Source: Jacaranda mimosifolia (Eukaryota; Streptophyta; Magnoliopsida; Lamiales; Bignoniaceae). Taken from it: 64,000 nucleotides of DNA. Made by a program: the position numbers and the translations under genes. Below, in pieces: positions 12,354 through 22,699 of this stretch. Location of the stretch: positions 34,147,032-34,211,031 of the forward strand of contig CM032125.1 in assembly GCA_018894105.1 (NCBI GenBank). The letters run 5' to 3'. How positions within the stretch are numbered: position 1 is the stretch's first letter; each line of letters opens with the position of its first letter. A model generated the notes under the pieces. The model searched no databases and was not told the origin of the DNA. It saw nothing but the letters and a program-made list of their open reading frames with translations.

Positions 12354-12671
12354 TCAGATCAACAACACTTTGTTGTTGACATCAGAGGTAGCCTCTGCTT
12401 CAGCATCATCATATCCATTTAAAATCTTAGAGTTCATCATCTGCTGTTCTTGTTCCAGATCATAGACCTTATCACTCATACCTTCCTTTCTATATGCATC
12501 CATCATTATAGAATAAGCCGTGGAATCTGGTTGGCATAGCTTATCTTTCATTCTCTTGAAAGCTCTTTCCATCTCCATTAAATCCTCTGCCCTTGAACAA
12601 GCATATATAACTGCATTAAAGAATAAGGTATTCTCAGGTATCTCCAATAGGTTGAAACCAAACAGGGTCAA
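12354..12671 (-). pseudogene. PPR protein C-terminal fragment (captured)
   Basis: About 105 codons encode the end of a pentatricopeptide repeat protein: FFNAVIYACSRAEDLMEMER and QPDSTAYSIMMDAYRKEGM are two PPR helix pairs about 35 residues apart, followed by an acidic tail and stop. PPR proteins bind organellar RNA and usually have ten or more repeats; only about two are present, with no transit peptide. Upstream sequence (12,672-12,760) does not continue the protein in frame. It lies downstream of kinase and ceramidase fragments on the same strand inside a Helitron, so it is best read as a captured terminal exon. The exact PPR parent is not identified. Confidence 0.75.
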
Positions 12672-13206
12672 ATGAACTCTTATTACAAACGAAAAGAATT
12701 TAGAACCTCCAAAGAACTATGAGTAGCAAAACACAAGATGTATGTTGGTTTTGAAGGGGGTGATGCATTGCATGCCAATCAAAGAACATGATGCTAAACA
12801 TTGCAGCTAATTCCATCAAAGTTAGAAAAACTTTCTAAAATCTAACCTTGCAATATCCACAGCAAACTTTATGGCTATTGGCAGCTTTAAAGCACTTTGC
12901 GTTATCAAGCATGCACCAAAGTCTCCCTCCACAGAGAATTAAATCTATTATAATTTATGTAATAAGAACTGGCTACTTGAAGGAAATTAATGACATTCCA
13001 AAGCTTAACGTCCTCAAAAGAGTTTGCCATACAAAAACAGGTTCTAGAACTAAATTTTCTTTTGATAGGATGAGAACAAGATGTTTAATGGCTTTTGATG
13101 CAGCTTAAACAAAATTGGATCAACTATATAAAATCATAACCAGAAAAATAAAATATTTGACATTGAAAGTTTAAAACAAAACTTAGAGACACCTTTGGTA
13201 GGTATT
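12672..13206. other. Spacer between PPR and kinase fragments
   Basis: No coding match to either family. It probably contains the capture junction between the kinase fragment, which stops after STPM, and the PPR fragment. Seen only in unit A. Confidence 0.5.
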
Positions 13207-14129
13207 CATTGGAGTACTTCGTGTCACAGCACCGAGAAATTGGACAACATTTGGGTGGCGTATCATCTGAAGCAGAGCGAGCTCCTCCCTAAACCACTTT
13301 CTGAAAATAAACAACCCGCCCAATAAATAAACATAATCAATCGTTAGATGTATAAAGAAGAAGACATGGAATCAGAAGAAGAAAATTTATCTGCTACATA
13401 TAAACAACTCACACTTTCTCTTCGAAGATGAAAAATTTCTCATCAAGTTTCTTAACAGCAACCTGAATCCCAAGCCACGAGGCAATGCAAAATGTCCCCT
13501 TTAGCACAGTGTAAAAAAGGATAGAATAAAGAAGTAAATAAATTATAGTTAAGTTAGCGCAGCGCCATCTTTCCACTTTGATCCTACATTCCTATCAGCA
13601 TTTTAGTGTACCGGACCTGTTTATACTAAAATATTATTCCATTTTATAATTATGAAAACAAGATGCCATTGCGGGTACCTATTAGGCCTCTTCAACAATT
13701 TAAAAAAAGATTTGAAGATCTAAAGCAAAGCTCATATTGCGTCCATGCTGTTTGTAAACTGAAAGCAGAGATGTTGCCTTTGTTATTTCCACACTGTTAG
13801 TACAATCTAGCTCTGTTGGATCAATTTCATACTCAGGAACTTCACGAGCATTTTGCACATGCATTGGAGCCATCTAGCACGAAGCATACAGAAAGACACA
13901 ATGCTTACAAGCTGCAATGGCAGATATATGTGTAAGAATTCATGACAATTAAAAAATTTAAAGAAAGTACAAAAGAAAAAGATAATGAAAGAAAAGAGAA
14001 AATAAGGTGGGGCATCAGGCAGCTATCTTGCATGACAGCCATGGAACACTTAACTGGAAGTTTTGTGCCATGTTCCCCCAAGAGTTTAATCACATCGTTG
14101 TTTTTGTAATATATTGCATCTGCAAGAGG
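13207..14129 (-). pseudogene. ILK / ankyrin Raf-like kinase fragment, four consecutive exons (captured)
   Basis: Four exons in native order on the minus strand. Exon 14,129-14,055: PLADAIYYKNNDVIKLLGEH (last ankyrin repeat). Exon 13,873-13,778: APMHVQNAREVPEYEI...TNSVEITK. Exon 13,498-13,413: GTFCIASWLGIQVAVKKLDE, with the VAVK ATP-binding lysine. Exon 13,300-13,207: FREELALLQMIRHPNVVQFL (helix C and strand 4). This matches plant integrin-linked-kinase-like group C MAPKKKs. Reading phase is preserved across the joins, with AG acceptors and GTTAAG and GTGAGT donors; the second exon ends at GC instead of GT. The fragment stops after STPM, so the HRD and DFG catalytic motifs are absent and no active kinase is possible. 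Captured inside a Helitron. Confidence 0.85.
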
Positions 14130-14180
14130 CTATTCATTTAAAAAGAACTTGACTGCTGAGAAAGGAAAACAACAAACTAC

Positions 14181-14400
14181 CGAAGAATTCACGTTTATCA
14201 GCAAAATCGTGGTATTCTTGGGACTGAGGGATTGCCGGAGTAACTAACATTAGTACTGCAAAACATACAACTGCAACGCCGTCTATTTCTTCATCTCTTT
14301 TGGACGTAGAAAGTATTGAAGAGAACCGTTGCAGGAAAACTGCGATAAGAGATCGGGAAAGGTGAATCGCTGATCTGTGAATTGATATTGTAGCAACCAT
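14181..14400 (-). pseudogene. Phytoceramidase-like first exon fragment (captured)
   Basis: An ATG-started exon of 73 codons. After a variable N-terminus it has a hydrophobic segment (GVAVVCFAVLMLVTPAIPQ) followed by SQEYHDFADKREFFG, which I recognise as the N-terminal signature of plant alkaline-phytoceramidase-domain membrane proteins (ceramide hydrolase family). It stops at a canonical donor (G|GTAGTT) where the native protein would continue with several membrane helices; none follow. About 50 bp downstream the sequence switches to ILK kinase exons in a different phase, so a spliced product would not keep frame. The upstream 110 bp look like an ordinary 5' leader and are interrupted by the MULE at 14,520. 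Family call is from memory of the motif and not searched. Confidence 0.6.
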
Positions 14401-14519
14401 ACAAAACCAAAGGAAGCAAAGAGAAATTTAGAGAAGATAGTTTCTTCTGATTATGCGAAAAAAAAGAAATCCCAAAACCGGTTTTCTTCTGACTTCGTCC
14501 GGAAAAACCATACCCATGG

Positions 14520-16990
14520 CGTTTTTTATAAAAAAATTGTGAAAAAAAAAAATCACAAAAATATTGCCTTTCTTGGGGAAATTATAAAATTATAGTAAGT
14601 AACACTCGATCAATGCAATTTCTATTTATAGTGCAATTTTTATTTATTACTGCTAAAAGTTGTACTCACTAATGCAATTTTCAACAGTAACAAAATTTTA
14701 TCTCCACAGCCGCCATTTTTGATGGGCATAAAAAATTATAGATACTAGTGCGTGCAACTTTCAACAGTACCCATAATTTTTTATTTATTTTTTTTCTTTG
14801 TGTATAAATTCTTTTAGGGCTTTTTATCCTATATTTTGGAAAAATATTTTTCAACCCCCCAAAAAATTTCAAAATGCATACACATTTTTCAATCTTTCTC
14901 CCAAAATACTATAATTTTTTACTCAAAAAACTTCCTCATAATTCACCCAAAAAAATTCTACAGCATAAAAAACACACCTATCATTTTATTTTCTCACTCC
15001 ATCTTTTACATCAATCATTCATTACTTCAGTTACATATACGTATATATACACACATATATATTACATATATGAAAATATTAAAATTTTGCTACTTAAAAA
15101 ATTATAAAACTTATGTTTACCTAAAAATATTTAATGTATTAATTAGTTAAAAATATTAAATACCTTATTAATTTTTAAATAAAAAATTATTTAAAAAATT
15201 CTTTCAAAAGAAATGTTAGTTTAGTAGTAATAAAAACCTTTATTTGTTAAGGATGCAATGAATTTTTTCATCACAAGAGGGGATTTTTTTTTTTTTTTTT
15301 GAAATTTCAATTTTAAAGACTTAGCCTTTACTTGCCAAGGATGCAATGGATTTTTTCATCGCAAGAGTGGGATTTTTTAAGAGGGGGATTTTTTTTTTTT
15401 TGAAAATTTAATTTTAAAGACTTAATTTGGCTTTCCCTAAGACATTTTCTTTTCATTTCATATCTCTCACTTCCCTCTTCTTCTTCTTCTTCTTCTTCTT
15501 CTTCTTTTTCTTTTTCTTTTTTTCTCTTTTAGTTTGGCCTGCCGGCTGGGCACTTTCTCCGGTTCGCTAGCCATTGTTGGTGCAGCCAACAGCCTATTGG
15601 CCGCACCAGCTTGGTGTGCTGGACGCACTAGCAGCCAGCTAGATCTAGATTTTTTTTAATTTTTTTTTAAAAATTAGTTATAATTTATAAAAAAAAACTA
15701 AAATGGTTGTTTGGTTTATTGTTTCAGGTTTGAAGGGTGTATACTTATCTATTATTTTCCTTGATTAAGGTAATTTTTTTAATTATGCTAAAATTTAATA
15801 ATGTTTTAGTTAATTATCTTCATTAATTAAAATTTGATTTATGTTTTAGTTATCTCTATTATGTTTTAAGTAATTATCTCCATTAGTTAAAATTTAATTA
15901 TGTTTTAGTTAAATAATTTTTGTTTAGTTATATGAAATATATTTTATATAATTTGTCTCAATTAGTTAAAATTTAATTATATTTTAGTTAAAATTTTATT
16001 TATATTTTAGTTTTATGAATTATGTTTTATATAATTTGTCTCAATTATTTAAAATTTAATTATGTTTTAGTTATCTCCATTATGTGCTACTTAATTGTCT
16101 CCATTAGCTAAAATTTGATCATGTAGTTGAAATTTGATTTATGTGTTGGTTAAACTCAAATAATAATTTATTATTTTTGGTATAATAATTTAATTTAACA
16201 GAAATAATGATTTATGTATTAGTTGAAATTTGAATTACATTTTATGTTGGTTTTATATGTTATTATATTTGTTAGAGTTATATTTTTATTTGAATTAAAA
16301 ATTTTATTAGAATTATGATTGAGTTAAATTTTCTGGTACTACATATTAGATTGTATTAAATATTTAAGTTTTCATTTAGTTTGTGTAATTATGATTTATT
16401 AATAAATATGTGCGCTTGTAATATGTGCCTAATGATGTAGGCTATCTTGACTTAGTGTAAATATTTTGTGAGTGTTAATTTTAGTAGAACATTTAAAGGT
16501 AAGTTTGGATATTTTGTTTTATTTGTAATATTTTTATAGTACAATACATTAGAATTGGTGAATTTAAGAAGGAGGATGGGATGTTGGAAGAACAGGTGGA
16601 GCCTTCTTATTTGTTGCTGATTGGTTTTTAATTGATTGCATGATGATGATGGACATAAGGGGGAGTATTTATGTGTTATTATCTGTTTACTAATATTATT
16701 AATTATAAATACTAGTTTAAATTATAATTTATTATGTTAGTTTAAATTTAATTTATGTATTAGATTAAATCATATTAGTTTAAATTTGATTTATGTATTA
16801 AATGTTGTTATATAATGTTAGATTTGTGTTTTTATGTGAATGAAAAATTCTATTAGAATTTTGATTGAGTTAATTAATTTTTGTGAGTGTTAATTTATTT
16901 TTTGTACTGTAGAAATATTGAACAATGCAAATCTTAGTATTTTATTAAATTTTATAATAGTTATTTATTAGACTGATTAATTAATATAAA
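14520..16990 (+). repeat. MULE left terminal inverted repeat
   Basis: Pairs with 22,700-24,926 in inverse orientation. It has a run of TTC triplets (15,478-15,507) where the other arm has a GAG run (24,084-24,111). It has an internal direct duplication (15,243-15,420) of the GGATGCAATG...CACAAGAG segment. It also carries an additional GC-rich piece at about 15,545-15,640 (CGCACCAGCTTGGTGTGC region) that the right arm lacks. Short frames here are mirrored in the other arm and are not genes. MULE arms normally carry promoter and transposase-binding sites near the termini. Confidence 0.8.
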
Positions 16991-17013
16991 TTATGCATGT
17001 ATTTGTGGAAGGT

Positions 17014-19697
17014 ATGTCGACTTCGAGTACCATTGTTGTTCTAATATACTTTGGCGAAAAAATTACTAGAGATTCTCGCTCAATGGATTATGATCGTCCA
17101 GTATGAAGTATCATTAGAGTATTTTGTAAAATAAAATATTTTGATATGTGCTACAAAGTTTATGGAGCGATAGCTATTGATAGCAGCAACTATAAACTAA
17201 AAATTCAAGCAAAATTCTATTTGGATAAAGAGTACGGGATATCGACACTTGTGAAAATACAGAATGATAATGATTTATCTATGTTATTTGGTTCACATTG
17301 CCAACTTGATAGTGTGGAATTATATGTTAAGGCAAAAGCAGTATGTCAAACTGGTGTTGATAATACTTTTGGAGTGGGATCTTACATAGGGCTTTTAATG
17401 CAACTCGAAGGTCAATTTGTCTCTTAACAAGATTTTGGATGGGATCAACAATACCCAACTCAATCAGAAATAAATGTTCCTGTGGCTACGCAAAGGTTTG
17501 CAAATATTGGGATTCATGATTTGGGTGAAAGCCCTTCTACCTCTTATCAAGTTTTTAAAGGAGAGCAAGATAACCCAATGCATTTCATTCATGATGGTGA
17601 ACTAGAGCCACATGTAGGTAGTTTTCGTGATGAAGAATTGAGGGATTCAAAACCAGCTGAAAATAATAGTGATGATTTTAATGTTAATGATGATGATGAG
17701 TTAGATATTGATACAATGGAAGAGCTATTGCCTTCACACAGCGAGGGAACATCTTCCTAGCAACTACCAAGATGAGAAGAAATACATCCACAATTATGCA
17801 ACCAAGTATGTATCCCGTATATCCATTCTTCTCTGCAATAGAAAATAATGATATATTTATATAGGTAGATTCTATGGATATTCCAACCCATTGTTGAATT
17901 GAGTTTTACGACTCAATTAAAGGAGCACTCCACGTGGGAATGGTATTTAAGAGTAAGGAGCACCTTATCACTTATATATTATTCCGTGCGAGTGGTGAGA
18001 TGAGAATATCGGGTTCTTGCGAGCACACCAAAGTTATAAAAAGTGGTGTGCAAAAATAATAATAGAGAACAACCTTCTTGCCCGTGCAGTGTCAGGGGAG
18101 TATTTAAAGAGAAAAATGGATTGGGAAAAATTACCAAGTATGGAGGTCCTCACACATGCCTTATGGATGAAGTTTCAATGGATCATTGAAATTTAAGCAG
18201 AAATATGATTGCTTTTGATGTATTGGACATTGTTCGAGGTAATCCAGATATGGGGTTGTAAGTGTGCAAATGATGGCAAAAGATAAGTATGGTTATGAAA
18301 TTTCTTTTGCTAAGGTATAGAATAACATAAAATATGCAAGGGAAAAACTTTATGGGACTTGGGAGATCTTAGTAAGAAAATTACCCAAATATATGGGAGC
18401 TCTCAAGAAATGAAATTCAAGAATAATTGTTGAATGAAGTCATCTTGAAACAGGCATACCGGGACAAAAGATGTTAAAATATGTCTTTTGGGCATCTCGA
18501 CCATTGATAGAAGGGTTCCAACATTGCTGCAAACTTAGCAGTGTAGATGGAACTCATTTATACACAAAGTATAAACATAAAATGCTTGTTGCCATAGTCA
18601 TAGATGCAAATCAAAATGTTATGCCTGTAGCTTTTGCCATAGTAGATAAGGAAACTTTGATGTCTAGGAGATGGTTCCTTCAGATGTAGGCGAAACACAT
18701 TATCAAAAGGGTCGATGGCTATTGTTTACTTTCTCATCGTCATCGTGGTATTTTGGCTGCTGTAGAGAGCATACCTAATTTTTCACCCTCTCGTGGAATA
18801 CATCGATTTTGTTTGAAGCACATGTATTCAAATTTCAATAAACATTTTAAGAATGTTCAATTGAAGTACATGTGTTGGAGAGCTGGCGTTGTAGTTCAAA
18901 TTCAAAAATTTGAAAAAAAGATGGAGGACATAAAGAGTATTAATGAGGGTGCTTACTCCTGCTTGGAGCGGATAGATAAGAGCCAATGGACATTATCTCA
19001 TGATGGAGGATGGCGGTTTGGCATTTTAATGACAAACATGTCCCAATATATAAATGGGGTGTTAAAAGGTGTCCGCCGACTGCCAATTACAACTATTGTT
19101 CGAACATCATTTGATTGTTGCGTAAAATATTTTCTTTGTCAGATCACTAATGCCCGCAGGATGAAACAAAATGATCAATTATGGGCTGATTATTCTTTTA
19201 ACATATACAAAAAATGGCAGCATCATTCTGTTAATTACTTCGTGCAAAAAGTTAATTATGCTCAACAATCAGCTTTAGTCATTACTAGAATGGACACATC
19301 TTGTGGGAATCATACTCACGTTGTGATGCTTCAGACACGAGAGTGCTCATGTGGAAAATAGGCTGAATATGGAATTCCTTGCTCACATATAATGCAAGTA
19401 TGTTGAACATTTGTGGTCAACTGTGCATCACTTGTGAAGAAATATTATAAAGTGAAACATTACATTGCAACTTATAAAGGGAGATTTGAACCATTGTGGT
19501 AAGAGAATTATTGGGATGATCCTAAATTTAAGCTAGTCCACAACCCTCACGTCGAGAGCGACGTATTTTAGGTAGAGACCATGCCACTCGAATTCAAAAT
19601 AAAATGGATTGGCCTCAAGTAAAAGCAAGACGACAAGCACGCCGCTTTGATGATGTTCAAAATACACAACAAGGTCCTGAAAGATTGAATCCCTAAC
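17014..19697 (+). pseudogene. MuDR-type MULE transposase, decayed
   Basis: Starts at ATG 17,014 (MSTSSTIVV) with the usual N-terminal MuDR-like domain, an acidic linker near 17,640-17,760, the MULE transposase core (SSVDGTHLY at 18,537) and a C-terminal SWIM zinc finger (CSCGK...YGIPCSHIM, 19,345-19,400). Transposase would cut and join element ends in the nucleus. In-frame stops: TGA 17,104, TAA 17,425, TAG 17,758, TAG 18,687, TAG 19,359 (where SWIM expects W), plus at least one frameshift between 17,760 and 18,471. Of the DDE triad, the first Asp is present (18,546). The second, in the usual SDRH motif, is His (18,735), and the Glu in the NMSE-type motif is Gln (19,044). The protein is dead by every criterion. 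Confidence 0.9.
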
Positions 19698-19929
19698 TCT
19701 TTTATATTTAGTAAGTTGTAAGCAAAATATGTATGATTTTTGTATGCTGGCTTTGTAATTTCTGTGTCTTCTTTATTACTTATTATTGTACGCATTCATT
19801 GTAATTTTTTTTTGTCTTCTTTGTTACTTGTTATGTGGAATCAATATTTGTAGACGTTATCATGATCCCAATTCAAAGCATCGAAATACAAATTTAATAT
19901 GAACTAATGATATTGATATATAATATTCT

Positions 19930-22422
19930 AAAATGTAGCTCTAATAATGTCCTCCAGTGCCACAACCTCGTCGTTGTCATTGTCTTCGTAGTCGTCGTGC
20001 CCTTTCATCATCTGCAGCATCATGTGACTGGTAATGATTTGGACCAGCCTCATGGTGATCACGATACTCCATACTACCTAGAAAAGATAGTAGTGAAAAA
20101 TGAAATGAGTAGCGTGCTGATGCTAAATAATCATACTCCGTTGATCTCCATCCTAGACTAAGATCAGTATCTACTACTCTGGATACTAATTGTCTACTAG
20201 CCAACATATATGGTGGTATAAGTGTTAACTCTGGAATTCTTGGTGCTTAACGTTCGTAATTGTCGGCATACAAGTTATGCAGTATATTAACAGGACCTCC
20301 CATATCACTAACACCACCTGACCTAAAAGAATGAGTATCTTGAGCTAATGAATCACCCTCAATGGTCCCATGAATGCTATCATCATTAGTCGTGTTGTTG
20401 GATCTAATGATGCATCTCCTCCTTATCGTATATGTACTACTACTGACTTCTTATTATTGAGGGACTTGGCTTGGAAAGTGTTGTCTAGATGTTAAGTGAT
20501 GAACATTCTCAACAATTAATCTATGATCATGCCTCATCTGAATATAGTCCATAACCTCGGTATCATCGGCAATAGAATCACAACTGATCATTAAATTGTG
20601 CATTTGATCTGTCTACAAAAAATAAGACAGGGAACATAATGTTAAATATTATTTAAATCACAGAAGGATGTATTGCATGCTTTATATACATACCACATGT
20701 TGCCAATCGCGTAGATCCTCTAAATGGTACCCCATTGGTGTGTTCTCATTTGATGGACCTATGATTCAATGTGTAATTCCATCATACCATAACATATATC
20801 CATTTTCCATAGTGGTTGATCTGACAATAGGAGGTCTATGCACAACAAGATGCTATATTTTAGCCCATTGAGCAATATAATCCATGTGATAAATGAACCA
20901 ATCTTGTCTAGGATGACCTCTACTTGATACGTCAGTAATATTGAATCTCTCTCAGCCAGTGGTGGAGGAAAATATTGTCGCATCCCAAATTTTCTTAGGA
21001 CTCGTTCTGGATAATGCATCTCAATTATGGAAAAGTTGATTAATGGATACACTGTTGTCCAAAGTCTTAAGGCACACTGGACTGGCAAGGTTTGAATGTC
21101 TTGGATTGAGTCATATGATTGCCATATAAACTGCATATAAACGTATTGAGACATGTTTATATAGATAAATGGCTTATAAGAATATTTGATGTAAAACCTA
21201 TTATTATTATTATAGAATTTTCGACCTCATTTGTCGACATTCTATCAAACATATCTCTTATGATTCGTACAGAGTAACTTGCTGTTTGCATGAAAGAATT
21301 ATAATGCCACTACCTAAAAATCCATTCAATTGATATTAATATAACAATTTATATTATCCATATATGCGGAAAATAGTTGCATAAAAATGTTAATAAACTA
21401 TAACATATATTATCTTACCGAGCACCATACGGAGGAATTGAAAGTCCATCTACTACTATTGGAGCTCCATTGTGATCGACATGAGAAGTTAATCTTATAG
21501 GCGTCAATATTGTTATAGGTGACCATGCTCAAATTTACAATTAACAATTTTTTAGGCGTTATACTTAATTGAAAAAATTAATATAAAAGCAAAATAATAC
21601 TACTTCACCTATAATAACTACATTGTTCCACCAATATTTGATCTTCCTCTACATGATGCAGTGCAAAACTCACGATACATGAATGATAAAACTACACTAA
21701 CCCAACTAAAGTCACGGATTTCATATATTTGCTCCATATGTTGTAAGTAAACTAGTGATACTGCAGAACCTGATGAGCTTGGGCACATAAAACTTCCAAA
21801 AAGTATCAACGCACAGATCCGTAATTCTATTATTATGAACATAGTTCGTAAGAGTAGTAACATGAAGTTGTGACCCCCTAAGGTCTCGCTCCTTTAGAAT
21901 GAATATGAGATAACTATGACAATAATCCTGCCACTACGTGAGGTTGTGAACATGGTCTTTACCTGTGACAACAATACCATTTATTGGTACCCAAATAGCT
22001 GCTATGTCCTACAACGTAGCTGTAGCCTCTCCCACATATAAATTAAATGTGTGAGTCTCTTAGCGCCACCTCTCGACCAAAGCCGTAATTATATGAACAT
22101 CAGTCTCAATATTTCTACAATTGTAAGCACCATAAAATCCTATTTCATTTAATAAAGATAATACACAAGGATGTAGAACTTGGTGTCCTATAGTTCTCCA
22201 AAATCTTTTATCTCCTTGTCTAATAACTAAAGTGTCATCTATATCTCCAGCTAATACACTCTTTGACCAATGACCATCTTGCATGTATAAGATACTGAGA
22301 TCACGTGGATTATATATATCTATGATATCCATCCTGAAATATTTGCTGAAAAAATAAATAAAAATAATATGATTAGGTACACCCAAAATATTTATTGGTA
22401 TATTAATGTGAATGACAAACAA
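19930..22422 (-). pseudogene. Plant mobile domain (PMD) gene in MULE, decayed
   Basis: Reading down the minus strand, successive frames give PMD-family blocks: HPCVLSLLNEIGFYGAYNCR and ALVERWR/ETHTFNLYVGEATATL (22,200-22,030), ALILFGSFMCPSSSGSAVSL (about 21,780), SFMYREFCTASCRGRSNIGG (about 21,650), PIVVDGLSIPPYGAR with a GTAAG donor (about 21,420), QFIWQSYDSIQDIQTLP and YPERVLRKFGMRQYFPPP (21,130-20,960), and HPRQDWFIYHMDYIAQWA (about 20,900). A basic tail ends near 19,930. PMD proteins (MAIN/MAIL1 in Arabidopsis) bind PP7-like phosphatases and help silence transposons; transposon-borne forms are also known. Several stops and frameshifts break this one. Tail-to-tail with the transposase, about 230 bp apart. 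Confidence 0.82.
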
Positions 22423-22699
22423 ATTGAAGATTGAAATGTCTATAGCCTATTTATAGTCCAATTCTTAATTTGTTTATCATTACATCAAATATATCCAAGT
22501 AGATAAAAATACCAAAGATTTAATATGATAACGATACATTCTATCAAAAATTCCCTTAAATAAAGTATTTCAAATTGCCTAAAAAACAAGAGTCAACAAA
22601 ATGTAAACCATTACTTCAATTAAAAATAACTTATAATATTTATAAACACAAATTGCATATATGTGTTCATTACTATAACAAAACAACATATATCATAAT

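Noticed and set aside
14836..15150. Frame of about 100 codons mirrored at 24,414-24,638, suggesting a conserved gene
   Set aside because: The similarity is the MULE's two inverted-repeat arms; sequences are T-rich and unlike any protein family.
17146..17760. Two separate small genes upstream of the transposase core
   Set aside because: They are in the same frame and join through single stop codons to give the N-terminal part of one MuDR-type protein.
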